Of a stretch of 12,050 nt of DNA, positions 1 through 5,989 are shown piece by piece. The translations under genes and the position numbers were made by a program. Numbering within the stretch: position 1 is the stretch's first letter; each line of letters opens with the position of its first letter. The DNA is from Candidatus Saliniplasma halalkaliphilum (lineage in GTDB: Archaea > Thermoplasmatota > Thermoplasmata > Halarchaeoplasmatales > Halarchaeoplasmataceae), in the NCBI GenBank assembly GCA_019594235.1, contig JAFDTG010000045.1, forward strand, positions 1-12,050, read 5' to 3'. A model generated the notes under the pieces. It worked only from the letters and a program-made list of their open reading frames with translations. It had not been told where the DNA came from and searched no databases.

Positions 1-89
1 CTATGAACAAATAGGTCTTCATCGCCTTCGTCAGGTTTAATGAATCCAAAATTTTTCATGTTGTTAAAGAACTTTACTTCACCTTTCAT
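1..89 (-). CDS. Cold-shock domain protein (CspA family), 5' part only
   Basis: The minus strand reads MKGEVKFFNNMKNFGFIKPD and continues to DLFVH before the window edge cuts it. KNFGFI matches the RNP1 motif and DLFVH the start of RNP2 of the cold-shock domain. Members of this family are small single-stranded nucleic-acid-binding beta-barrels of about 65-70 residues that act as RNA chaperones in the cytoplasm; only the first 29 codons are visible here. The ATG is set by a strong Shine-Dalgarno GGAGGTG (complement of 98-104) placed eight nucleotides upstream. A TATA element lies about 53-64 nt upstream of the start, so this gene probably has a real 5' leader of roughly 30 nt, unlike several leaderless genes nearby. 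The family call is firm; its physiological role is not shown by the sequence. Confidence 0.93.
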   Translation of the reverse strand, partial: MKGEVKFFNNMKNFGFIKPDEGDEDLFVH

Positions 90-141
90 ACCAATTTCAC
101 CTCCTACATTTATCATATCGTAACAACGCGTTATCCTGCTT

Positions 142-153
142 CCTTATATAGTT
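142..153 (-). promoter_or_regulatory. TATA box for the cold-shock gene
   Basis: Read on the minus strand this is AACTATATAAGG, a good archaeal TATA element. It would place transcription start near 118-122, giving a leader of about 30 nt that carries the GGAGGTG ribosome binding site. Confidence 0.6.
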
Positions 154-175
154 ATGGGTCAAAGAAGTGGAGTAT

Positions 176-718
176 TTATTTATATTCCTGGCAGTGAGGA
201 CAGTACCACCGCCGGTATTCATCATATTTCATCTTTGTTCCACATTCTGGACAGAACTTTTCTTTCTGGTCGGATCGTGGTTCGGATTTATATGGCTGCT
301 GTTGGAACTGTGATGGTTGAACCTCGCCTTTTCCGTTGAATTCGTCTTTGGACATGAATATCAGTACAAGGGCTACCAAAGAGAGAACACTACCTATGAA
401 AAATGGGCCCATAGAGAAGATACCTGCGATAGAAGCTGCTAAAGCGATCCCCCAATGTATTCTTTTGATCGCTAGGATTCCTCCGATGAGTAAAAAGATA
501 CCTAATATCAAGAAGATGGCTCCACAGACGTTCATGATAGTTTCAACAAATTCTACACCGAACTCCTCTTGTTCCTCAAGTTCTTCTAAATTAAGTGCAT
601 CCATGTCTAAGAAAAAAATCTGACCGGCGGCAACTACTGCCAATATAAATGCGATTATCATCAACACACCGGCGATCAATGGTTTTTTACTCCCTTGATT
701 TTTTGTATAGTATCTCAC
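176..718 (-). CDS. Membrane protein with C-terminal zinc ribbon
   Basis: A 180-residue protein of unknown function. Hydrophobic segments lie at about residues 13-36, 60-84, 88-104 and 106-122, suggesting four membrane helices, with an acidic stretch (LEELEEQEEF) between the first two. A Gln-rich linker (about 136-142) follows, then a four-cysteine zinc ribbon: CPEC (156-159) and CPHC (173-176). The ribbon is probably cytoplasmic and may bind a protein or nucleic acid partner; that is inference. The start is GTG at 718, supported by GAGG about nine nucleotides upstream (complement of 727-730). AT-rich sequence at 755-775 could hold its promoter. Membrane proteins carrying small zinc ribbons are common in archaea and mostly uncharacterised. 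No partner is evident: the next gene on this strand is the cold-shock gene, which has its own promoter. Confidence 0.8.
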   Translation of the reverse strand: MRYYTKNQGSKKPLIAGVLMIIAFILAVVAAGQIFFLDMDALNLEELEEQEEFGVEFVETIMNVCGAIFLILGIFLLIGGILAIKRIHWGIALAASIAGIFSMGPFFIGSVLSLVALVLIFMSKDEFNGKGEVQPSQFQQQPYKSEPRSDQKEKFCPECGTKMKYDEYRRWYCPHCQEYK

Positions 719-779
719 GGAATCATCCTCATACCAAAATAGAGTCTATGCATTTAATTTTTGTGAAATATAGAAAAGA

Positions 780-853
780 TGCCGCAGGCCGGACTTGAAC
801 CGGCGACATTCGCATCTTCAGTGCGACACTCTCCCAATCTGAGTTACTGCGGC
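780..853 (-). tRNA. tRNA-Phe (anticodon GAA)
   Basis: The complement folds into a full cloverleaf. The acceptor stem is GCCGCAG/CTGCGGC with discriminator A at 780. The D arm is ACTC/GAGT around AGATTGGGA. The anticodon stem is TCGCA/TGCGA with loop CTGAAGA, so the anticodon is GAA (Phe). The variable loop is ATGTC and the T arm is GCCGG/CCGGC with loop TTCAAGT. There is no intron and no encoded CCA, so the 3' end would be added enzymatically. All stems are perfectly paired. Confidence 0.97.
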
Positions 854-877
854 TCAGTTGAGGACATATGTTCATCA

Positions 878-888
878 GATTTTAATCT
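878..888 (-). promoter_or_regulatory. TATA box for tRNA-Phe
   Basis: On the minus strand AGATTAAAATC is centred about 30 nt upstream of the mature tRNA 5' end, the expected place for an archaeal tRNA promoter. The tRNA can therefore be transcribed separately from the small-gene operon upstream. Confidence 0.55.
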
Positions 889-899
889 TACGCTTGAAG

Positions 900-1163
900 T
901 CAGTGAAAAATACCCTTGAGCATTCCTTCACTATCCGCCATCGACAGCATGTCTTTTAAAGTCATGCTCTTTATATCTCCACACATCTCATCGATCTGAT
1001 GCTTCTCCATCCCAACTTTTTTCAATTCTTTTCTGAGATACTTCTCCTTCCGGCTTATCCTTTTTTTATACTTAAGATAAACCAGGATGAGTTTTAAGAG
1101 AAGCGGGAGGAGTAAGGCTATGATCCGTACGACCTTTACCGGTGCCCTGTCCTCCTCTTTCAT
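900..1163 (-). CDS. Small membrane-anchored protein, unknown function
   Basis: An 87-residue protein not assigned to a family. A single hydrophobic segment (about 12-30, IIALLLPLLLKLILVYL) is followed by a strongly basic stretch (KYKKRISRKEKYLRKELKK) and a helical, methionine-rich C-terminal part. The basic flank after the helix suggests a cytoplasmic C-terminus by the positive-inside rule. The ATG directly follows the TAG stop of the upstream gene with no gap, so the two are almost certainly translated from one transcript. Residues 46-84 (ELKKVGMEKHQ ... GMLKG) resemble the C-terminal half of the upstream 118-residue protein, suggesting a shared small domain. It lies immediately upstream of tRNA-Phe, which has its own promoter. 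Confidence 0.72.
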   Translation of the reverse strand: MKEEDRAPVKVVRIIALLLPLLLKLILVYLKYKKRISRKEKYLRKELKKVGMEKHQIDEMCGDIKSMTLKDMLSMADSEGMLKGIFH

Positions 1164-1520
1164 CTAATCCCAGTCCTTCTCTTCCATCTTCTTTTCTATC
1201 TTCTTCTTTATGTCTTCACCGATATCTTCGTTGAACTCTCCGCCTTTCATCAAACCGGAGCTTCCCAAGGCTTCTCTTACCAGACTTGCAACGTCTCTTC
1301 CCTTCATGAAATCCCTGGTTAGCTGATAAGCCTGGTCTTTATCCATTCCGGCATCAACCAGTTCTTTGTAGAAATTGGCCGTGTTCTTGGCTAATTCTTT
1401 GCTGTTCTCAGCGTTGTAAACCGCTTCCACGATACCTGAGATCAAAGGTGGTACCGTTTCGTTCAAGGTTTCCATCACTTCTTTCAGTTCTTTTATGTCT
1501 TCCATATCTTCCATATCCAT
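1164..1520 (-). CDS. Small acidic helical protein, unknown function
   Basis: A 118-residue protein, soluble and predicted almost entirely helical, with no membrane segment. The N-terminus is acidic and repetitive (MDMEDMEDIKELKEVMETL). The middle contains KNTANFYKELVDAGMDKDQA and the C-terminus is highly charged (KKKIEKKMEEKDWD). I do not recognise the family. ATG at 1520 is preferred over an in-frame GTG at 1529 because AGGTG sits six to seven nucleotides upstream of the ATG, whereas the GTG lies inside that ribosome binding site and has none of its own. It is the middle gene of a probable operon: 34 nt after the winged-helix regulator gene and directly abutting the small membrane protein gene. 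The context suggests a regulator-controlled pair in which this protein could contact its membrane-anchored neighbour; that is inference. Confidence 0.72.
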   Translation of the reverse strand: MDMEDMEDIKELKEVMETLNETVPPLISGIVEAVYNAENSKELAKNTANFYKELVDAGMDKDQAYQLTRDFMKGRDVASLVREALGSSGLMKGGEFNEDIGEDIKKKIEKKMEEKDWD

Positions 1521-1554
1521 TTTTTTCACCTGTGATACTATAAGAGTGACTAAA

Positions 1555-2013
1555 CTATTTCTTGATGCCGAGCAATTCTGCCCACTTGTCGATGGTTTTG
1601 TCCGTTAAAGTGTACATTTTACCTTTCCCGGTATCTTCCTTTTTGACTATACCTTTGCTTTCTAGTTCTTTTAGTCTGTTTCTAACGGTGTGTCGTGAGG
1701 CAGAACCGGTTCTATGACGTAACCTTTCAGTTATCTGGGTGATGTTAGCGTTCTTAGCATCTAAAAGGATCTCGACTATGTTTTCAGAGATGGAGTCTTC
1801 TATACCTGGTAGAACCGAGGGAGATATCTTCCCGTAGCGTTGGTAAAGGGAGAGCATCTTGAGGTACCGTTTTTCTATATCTGAATCCGTAGAAACCTTT
1901 TTTAAAACGTTCTTGTGCATATTCATCAGGTTCTCCAGCATACCCTGCATGGTGTTGATCTGGCCTTTTAGGTTTTCTATTTCTTTTTTCAGTTCCTCGT
2001 TCTCGTCTCCCAT
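1555..2013 (-). CDS. Coiled-coil winged helix-turn-helix regulator
   Basis: A 152-residue predicted DNA-binding protein. Residues 4-40 are rich in Glu, Lys, Leu and Met with heptad-like spacing, suggesting a coiled coil for dimerisation. Residues about 78-145 form a winged helix-turn-helix: ENIVEILLDAKNANITQITE, then a recognition-helix-like SRHTVRNRLKELESKGIV, then a wing with KKEDTGKGKMYTLTDK. This is the MarR/ArsR-like layout common in archaeal regulators. The ATG at 2013 has no Shine-Dalgarno; a TATA-like element (ACTTATATTATACC on this strand) is centred about 27 nt upstream, so the message is probably leaderless. It heads a likely three-gene operon with the two small unknown proteins, which are plausible targets of its control. 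It diverges from a second winged-helix gene across only 79 bp, so cross-regulation is possible. Confidence 0.82.
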   Translation of the reverse strand: MGDENEELKKEIENLKGQINTMQGMLENLMNMHKNVLKKVSTDSDIEKRYLKMLSLYQRYGKISPSVLPGIEDSISENIVEILLDAKNANITQITERLRHRTGSASRHTVRNRLKELESKGIVKKEDTGKGKMYTLTDKTIDKWAELLGIKK

Positions 2014-2092
2014 CGGATTGGTATTTTTGAGAGGTATAATATAAGTTTCCTTTGGAAATGGTTAAGTATTACGAGTACATAACCGTTGGTTG
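2014..2092. promoter_or_regulatory. Divergent promoter region between two regulator genes
   Basis: Two TATA-like elements lie back to back: ACTTATATTATACC on the minus strand at about 2033-2046, and GTTAAGTATTACG on the plus strand at about 2061-2073. Each is centred about 27 nt upstream of a start codon, so both messages are probably leaderless. The core elements are about 15 bp apart, so binding at one could block the other. Confidence 0.55.
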
Positions 2093-2437
2093 ATGAAGCC
2101 AGATTTCTCGGTTAGCGATGTGAACTGCGAGAACGTATTGGAGTGTCTGTTCGATCTTTCTAGATTGGATAAAGAAGTTTTAAAGATCTTGAACGATGGT
2201 GAGGAGTTTAAATCTAAAAAATTAGCGAAGAAAGTTGATAAGGACCAGAGTACCGTCTACAGGTCGTTGGAAAATCTTGTGAACTGTGGTTTGGTTTATA
2301 AGGAAAAACAGACAATAAGGAACGGTGGTTACTATTTCCTTTATTCTTCTAGACCCATGGATAAGATCAGAGAAGAGGCTGAGAACTGTTTAGAACAGTG
2401 GTACTCGGAGATGAAATCTTCTATCGAAGAGTTATAG
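2093..2437 (+). CDS. Small winged-helix regulator (TrmB-like)
   Basis: A 114-residue predicted transcription regulator. The helix-turn-helix spans about residues 30-75: LDKEVLKILNDGEEFKSKKL, then DKDQSTVYRSLENLVNCGLV as turn and recognition helix. A wing (KEKQTIRNGGYYFLYSSRP) and a C-terminal helix with EQWYSEMKSSIEEL, likely for dimerisation, follow. The layout matches the short single-domain TrmB/PadR-type regulators of euryarchaea that lack a sugar-binding domain. A Cys pair (C13 and C19 or nearby) could be redox-sensitive, which is worth noting next to thioredoxin, but this is inference. ATG at 2093 is chosen over the in-frame TTG just before it because the TATA-like element is centred about 27 nt upstream, implying a leaderless message. 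Its stop overlaps the convergent thioredoxin gene by 6 bp. Confidence 0.82.
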   Translation: MKPDFSVSDVNCENVLECLFDLSRLDKEVLKILNDGEEFKSKKLAKKVDKDQSTVYRSLENLVNCGLVYKEKQTIRNGGYYFLYSSRPMDKIREEAENCLEQWYSEMKSSIEEL

Positions 2438-2755
2438 GTCGAAAACGTCCTCTAGCTTGTCTTCCATCTGGTCTTTTTGAACAGCACCGTTTATTTGATT
2501 TACCGGTTGTCCGTTTTTGATGAATATGAACGCAGGAATGGCCTGTATACCGAACTTAGAAGTCGTTTGGGGGTTGTTCTCGGTGTTGACTTTTCCGAAC
2601 AATACATCGTTGTATTCTTTTGCCAGTTCATCATATACCGGTTCCATCATCTTACAGGGTCCACACCATGTGGCCCAGAAATCTATTATTACATTTTCGT
2701 GCTCTTGGATGAGCTCATCGAAGTTTTCATCTGTTATCTTTACGGGTTTAGACAT
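2432..2755 (-). CDS. Thioredoxin
   Basis: A 107-residue thioredoxin, the usual length for the family. The active site is WCGPC with the cysteines at 31 and 34; the preceding FWAT and the cis-proline motif AIPAFIFIKNG (Pro74) are intact. It reduces protein disulfides in the cytoplasm, normally recharged by a thioredoxin reductase that is not in this window. The start is ATG at 2755, not the upstream in-frame ATG at 2770: GGAGG (complement of 2764-2768) lies eight nucleotides before 2755 and overlaps the upstream ATG. It is convergent with the small winged-helix gene, overlapping it by 6 bp, and divergent from a CPDC thioredoxin-fold gene. This arrangement suggests a small redox cluster. Confidence 0.95.
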   Translation of the reverse strand: MSKPVKITDENFDELIQEHENVIIDFWATWCGPCKMMEPVYDELAKEYNDVLFGKVNTENNPQTTSKFGIQAIPAFIFIKNGQPVNQINGAVQKDQMEDKLEDVFDL

Positions 2756-2859
2756 TTTCAAGTCCTCCATTTCTTTAATTTTGGAATCAAAAAAGACTAT
2801 TTAACTCTTTCACCCAAATAATCAAAAGATTAAAATTGAGGTACATAGTTGTTAAGGCG
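2756..2859. promoter_or_regulatory. Divergent promoter region of the two thioredoxin-fold genes
   Basis: This 104-bp AT-rich gap separates thioredoxin (minus) from the CPDC protein gene (plus). On the plus strand AAAGATTAAAATTG (about 2825-2838) is centred about 27 nt before the ATG at 2860. On the minus strand an AT-rich stretch around 2795-2810 (AGTTAAATAGTC) is a candidate TATA element, leaving a leader that carries the GGAGG site. Confidence 0.5.
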
Positions 2860-3132
2860 ATGAACGAAGAAGATGGAAAGATCAAGATGGAATTCATCTA
2901 TTCTGAAACGTGCCCTGATTGTCCCCCGGCGAAAGAAGCCGTGGAACGTATCAAGGAAGATTACGAAGATTTGGACGTGGAGTATATCAAAGCTAAAGAT
3001 CGAGCGGATATAATAAACAAATACGATATCACCCACGTACCGACGATCGTGATCAACGAGAAGGTGGAATTCGTCGAGACTTTAACTGAAGAGAAGTTAC
3101 GTAATCGATTAGAGGAAATAAGGAATGGATAA
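2860..3132 (+). CDS. Glutaredoxin-like CPDC thioredoxin-fold protein
   Basis: A 90-residue protein with a minimal thioredoxin fold. Visible features are a first strand (KMEFIYSETCPDC), the CPDC redox motif (cysteines 18 and 21), and the cis-proline loop HVPTIVINEKV (Pro61). Short archaeal proteins of this size with CPxC motifs act as glutaredoxin-like or thioredoxin-like disulfide reductases; substrates cannot be told from sequence. ATG at 2860 is preferred over the in-frame TTG at 2836, because the TATA-like element would place transcription start downstream of that TTG and because the protein family begins just before the first strand. The end overlaps the start of the tRNA methyltransferase gene by 8 bp, so the two are probably co-transcribed and translationally coupled. 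Confidence 0.87.
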   Translation: MNEEDGKIKMEFIYSETCPDCPPAKEAVERIKEDYEDLDVEYIKAKDRADIINKYDITHVPTIVINEKVEFVETLTEEKLRNRLEEIRNG

Positions 3133-4090
3133 ACTCATTTTTGAACTGCGGGGTCCTGAATATGACCTGGCTTCTGCAGAAGTGAGAGCTGTTTTAGAAG
3201 GACTAAATATCGAATACAGCTTGAAGGATACATCGAAGTATGTCACCATGGTTGAGAGCGATTGTGATGTTTTAGAAGTCGGTAGGCGGTTGGGTTTGAC
3301 TCATCGAGTACTCGATCACAGTTTCGTATTCGATGATTTTGAATCTTGTGAGGTCGAGATTCCCGAAGGTAGTGTTGCAGTCGATACTCGAAGGGTTGGG
3401 GGTATGGATGGGGATTCTGTTAGAGTGCGCCGGGAGGTCGGTGGTTGGTTAGGTAACGAGATCGATCTAGATGATCCTGATCATGTGGTGCTTGTGTTGA
3501 TATCCGATAGATATTATTCTGGTAGGGTAGCTTTTGTCGTTGATAAGGGACGGTTCAAGGAGAGAAAGGTCAAGAACCGGGAATTTTTTAGTCCCATATC
3601 TTTGGAACCTTGGTATGCCCGAGCTCTAGTCAATTTAGGACGGGTTAAAGAAGGTTGTAATGTTCACGATCCATTCTGCGGTACTGGTGGGATATTGCTG
3701 GAAGCCGGGTTGATGGGTCTTGAGGTTTCCGGTGGGGATGTCGATAGTCGGATGGTCGAGGGGTGTAGGAAGAATCTACGGCAGTTTTCCGTTGATGGTG
3801 AAGTGGTAGAAGGTGACGTGTCTGATACGATTCCCGACGGTGTGGATAGTGTAGTGACCGATCCACCCTACGGTAGAGCGTCATCTACCGGTGGTGAAGA
3901 TGTTGTAGAAGTTTATAGAAGGTTGTTCGAAAGCTGTTCTGAAAAGTTGAATGAAGGGGGTTACCTTTCTACGATATTTCCTGAGAGAGAGTTTGTCGAG
4001 ATGGGTGAAGAATATTTAGAACTGGTTGAAAGTTATGAAAGCCAGGTTCACGGTTCCTTGAAAAGAATATTCTGTGTTTTTAAGCCTTGA
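3125..4090 (+). CDS. trmG10: tRNA (guanine(10)-N2)-methyltransferase, TrmG10/Trm11 type
   Basis: A 321-residue protein of the Trm-G10 family, which methylates N2 of guanosine 10 in tRNA using S-adenosylmethionine. The N-terminal part (about 1-150) fits the ferredoxin-like plus THUMP region that binds tRNA. The Rossmann methyltransferase domain follows. Its SAM-binding motif is HDPFCGTGGILLEAG (181-195), the acidic motif II is GGDVDSRM (203-210), and the catalytic motif is TDPPYGR (245-251), the [ND]PP[YF] signature of amino-group methylation. The length is slightly short for archaeal members. Because of the overlap with the upstream CPDC gene (ATGGATAA), a shared transcript is likely; GAGG at 3111-3114 is the candidate ribosome binding site. 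The 3' end overlaps the convergent M50 protease gene by 11 bp. The protein is notably acidic. Confidence 0.9.
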   Translation: MDKLIFELRGPEYDLASAEVRAVLEGLNIEYSLKDTSKYVTMVESDCDVLEVGRRLGLTHRVLDHSFVFDDFESCEVEIPEGSVAVDTRRVGGMDGDSVRVRREVGGWLGNEIDLDDPDHVVLVLISDRYYSGRVAFVVDKGRFKERKVKNREFFSPISLEPWYARALVNLGRVKEGCNVHDPFCGTGGILLEAGLMGLEVSGGDVDSRMVEGCRKNLRQFSVDGEVVEGDVSDTIPDGVDSVVTDPPYGRASSTGGEDVVEVYRRLFESCSEKLNEGGYLSTIFPEREFVEMGEEYLELVESYESQVHGSLKRIFCVFKP

Positions 4091-5957
4091 CTCCGACGAA
4101 CTCGAAAGTTTCTGTTCTATCTGATCCCTGAACTTGAATGCCGAATCGAACGACTACGTTGTCCGTTGAGTGGATTTGGTTTGAACTGTATAGTTCTATC
4201 TCTTGCCCGTTCTCTTCACGTCTAAGTATCATACCTGTAGTTTCAGATTCACCTGGTAGGACGGTTAGAGTCGTGTTCTTTGTTTGTGAGTCAGTGTAAT
4301 AAATATTCCAGCTTTCGTTCGTGATGTACAGTGTTTGGATGCTGTAATCGTCGATCCTACCTTTGTTGTTCACTGTAACGTTGAAAAGATAATCGTCCTT
4401 ATCTTCTTCCATGAGGAAAATGTTCTGGTAGATGATATCTTCTCCGGTGATATCTACATCGTAATCGAACCTGATGTTTGCCGTGACTTCTTTGGTCCTT
4501 CTCAGGTTAGTGGTGTTCGAATCCACTCTAAGTTGAATGTCTGTTGAAGTTGCGTTGACGGTGAGTGGTTCCACTTCTAACCTCATGGTTATGTTGTCGT
4601 TTCTTTTTAGGGTGTTGGTTAGATACCCTTCTTCAACTTGTGTCCATGTTTGATTTTGGAGTAGGTACAGGTCCGTACGCCAAGTATTGTTACTCAGAGA
4701 GTAAGTGATATGGTACTCGTCGCTGATATCGAAGATATCGTTATCTGAACTGCCCGTGTTGGTGATCTTGAAGGTGTAAACAGCGGTATCGTTGATAGTG
4801 ATGTTTTGTACTGTTGATTCCTCCATGTCTATAGTGTAGTCGAAACGATATTCCGCCTGCTCTATAGGTACTGGATGGAAGCTTATGAACAGGATTATAA
4901 CGGCGGCTACACCTATGATCTTACGTTTGTTATCTAATTTTGTGAAATCGTTGAGTGGTGGAGGATGTTTAACACCGACTAAGAAAAGTATGAAAAGTGC
5001 GAAGACCAGCCATCCTATATACTGCCAAAGGCCAACTGCTATCAGGAATATGATCGCAGCGTAGCTGGCGTATTTTGCCTTCTCTCCTAACAGTGCCCTT
5101 ACGACGTGACCTCCGTCGAGCTGACCTGCTGGGAGTAGGTTGAGTCCTGTGACTAAAAATCCGACCCAACCTGCGAAGAGCGTAGGATGGAATGAACCGA
5201 CTTCTCCAAATGGTAAGATGAATGAAAGGAATCTTAAAATTGCTGGGAATCTGAAATCCCACAGCATGCCCTGGGGACTCAAAGGTGCCGTGGCCGGCAT
5301 GACATCTCCAAGGTACAAGCCTATTATCGAGACCGGGATCGCAACTAGTAAACCTCCGATGGGTCCGGCAACACCGACGTCCATAAGTGATTTTTTGTCA
5401 GGGATCGGTTCTCTGATACTTATGAAAGCACCAATAGTTCCTAACGGTGGAGGTGCCGGTATGAAGAACGGTAAAGATGCGTGGATATTGTGTGATTTGG
5501 CTGAAAAGTAATGGCTGAGTTCGTGAACGCCCAGGATAGTCATCAGGGGAAGTGTGAAAAAGAGTCCCCCGTTGAGGATGTTGTGAAGTGAGAAAAAGCC
5601 TCCGACCGGTCTGTAGGAGTGCCACCAGAAAGTACCGGCTATCAATGTTGTGGCGATGGTTATGAAAAGCATGACTATGTTCGTCTTTACTGAACGGTAG
5701 TTCTTTTGTTCCGTTTTTTTAACTGAGATAACGTATTCTCCGTTGTCATCTCTGAGATATGGTATGTAGTTCTTTGGGACCATTTCTTTACGAAGTTCGT
5801 CGAATCTGTCCTCTATGTCTTCCCCCCTGTAAACGTTGATATATACCGATACCATATCGTATTCCACTTGAGTCTTATAAGTGGGGAAATACTTACCGAT
5901 AGTGGATTGGATAAAATCTATCTCGTCTCTATACCCTTCAGGACCGTAGGCCATCAT
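4080..5957 (-). CDS. M50 (site-2 protease type) membrane metalloprotease with C-terminal extracytoplasmic domain
   Basis: A 625-residue integral membrane protein. An N-terminal soluble domain (about 1-88) precedes the first membrane helix (about 92-111). The zinc site is HELSH (145-149) and the third ligand lies in NLLPAGQLDGG (273-283, Asp281), the paired HExxH and NxxPxxxLDG signature of peptidase family M50, which cleaves substrates within the membrane. Further helices reach to about 365. The remaining 260 residues are Asn/Thr-rich and beta-like, with many NxT/NxS sequons, as expected of an extracytoplasmic, possibly glycosylated domain. The overall layout resembles archaeal EGY1/S2P-like proteases, but the long C-terminal domain is unusual. 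Adjacent ATGs at 5957 and 5954 are both possible; a TATA box 27 nt upstream suggests a leaderless message. Substrates are unknown. Confidence 0.9.
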   Translation of the reverse strand: MMAYGPEGYRDEIDFIQSTIGKYFPTYKTQVEYDMVSVYINVYRGEDIEDRFDELRKEMVPKNYIPYLRDDNGEYVISVKKTEQKNYRSVKTNIVMLFITIATTLIAGTFWWHSYRPVGGFFSLHNILNGGLFFTLPLMTILGVHELSHYFSAKSHNIHASLPFFIPAPPPLGTIGAFISIREPIPDKKSLMDVGVAGPIGGLLVAIPVSIIGLYLGDVMPATAPLSPQGMLWDFRFPAILRFLSFILPFGEVGSFHPTLFAGWVGFLVTGLNLLPAGQLDGGHVVRALLGEKAKYASYAAIIFLIAVGLWQYIGWLVFALFILFLVGVKHPPPLNDFTKLDNKRKIIGVAAVIILFISFHPVPIEQAEYRFDYTIDMEESTVQNITINDTAVYTFKITNTGSSDNDIFDISDEYHITYSLSNNTWRTDLYLLQNQTWTQVEEGYLTNTLKRNDNITMRLEVEPLTVNATSTDIQLRVDSNTTNLRRTKEVTANIRFDYDVDITGEDIIYQNIFLMEEDKDDYLFNVTVNNKGRIDDYSIQTLYITNESWNIYYTDSQTKNTTLTVLPGESETTGMILRREENGQEIELYSSNQIHSTDNVVVRFGIQVQGSDRTETFEFVGVKA

Positions 5958-5979
5958 TTGAAGTCAAAGATTAACGGTG

Positions 5980-5987
5980 TTTATAAG
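5980..5987 (-). promoter_or_regulatory. TATA box for the M50 protease gene
   Basis: On the minus strand CTTATAAA sits in the 32-bp gap after the MATE gene stop and is centred about 27 nt before the protease ATG. It indicates an independent leaderless transcript, although read-through from the MATE gene is possible. Confidence 0.55.
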
Positions 5988-5989
5988 TG

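Noticed and set aside
1521..1529. GTG at 1529 as start of the 118-residue protein
   Set aside because: This GTG is part of the AGGTG ribosome binding site for the ATG at 1520 and has no site of its own.
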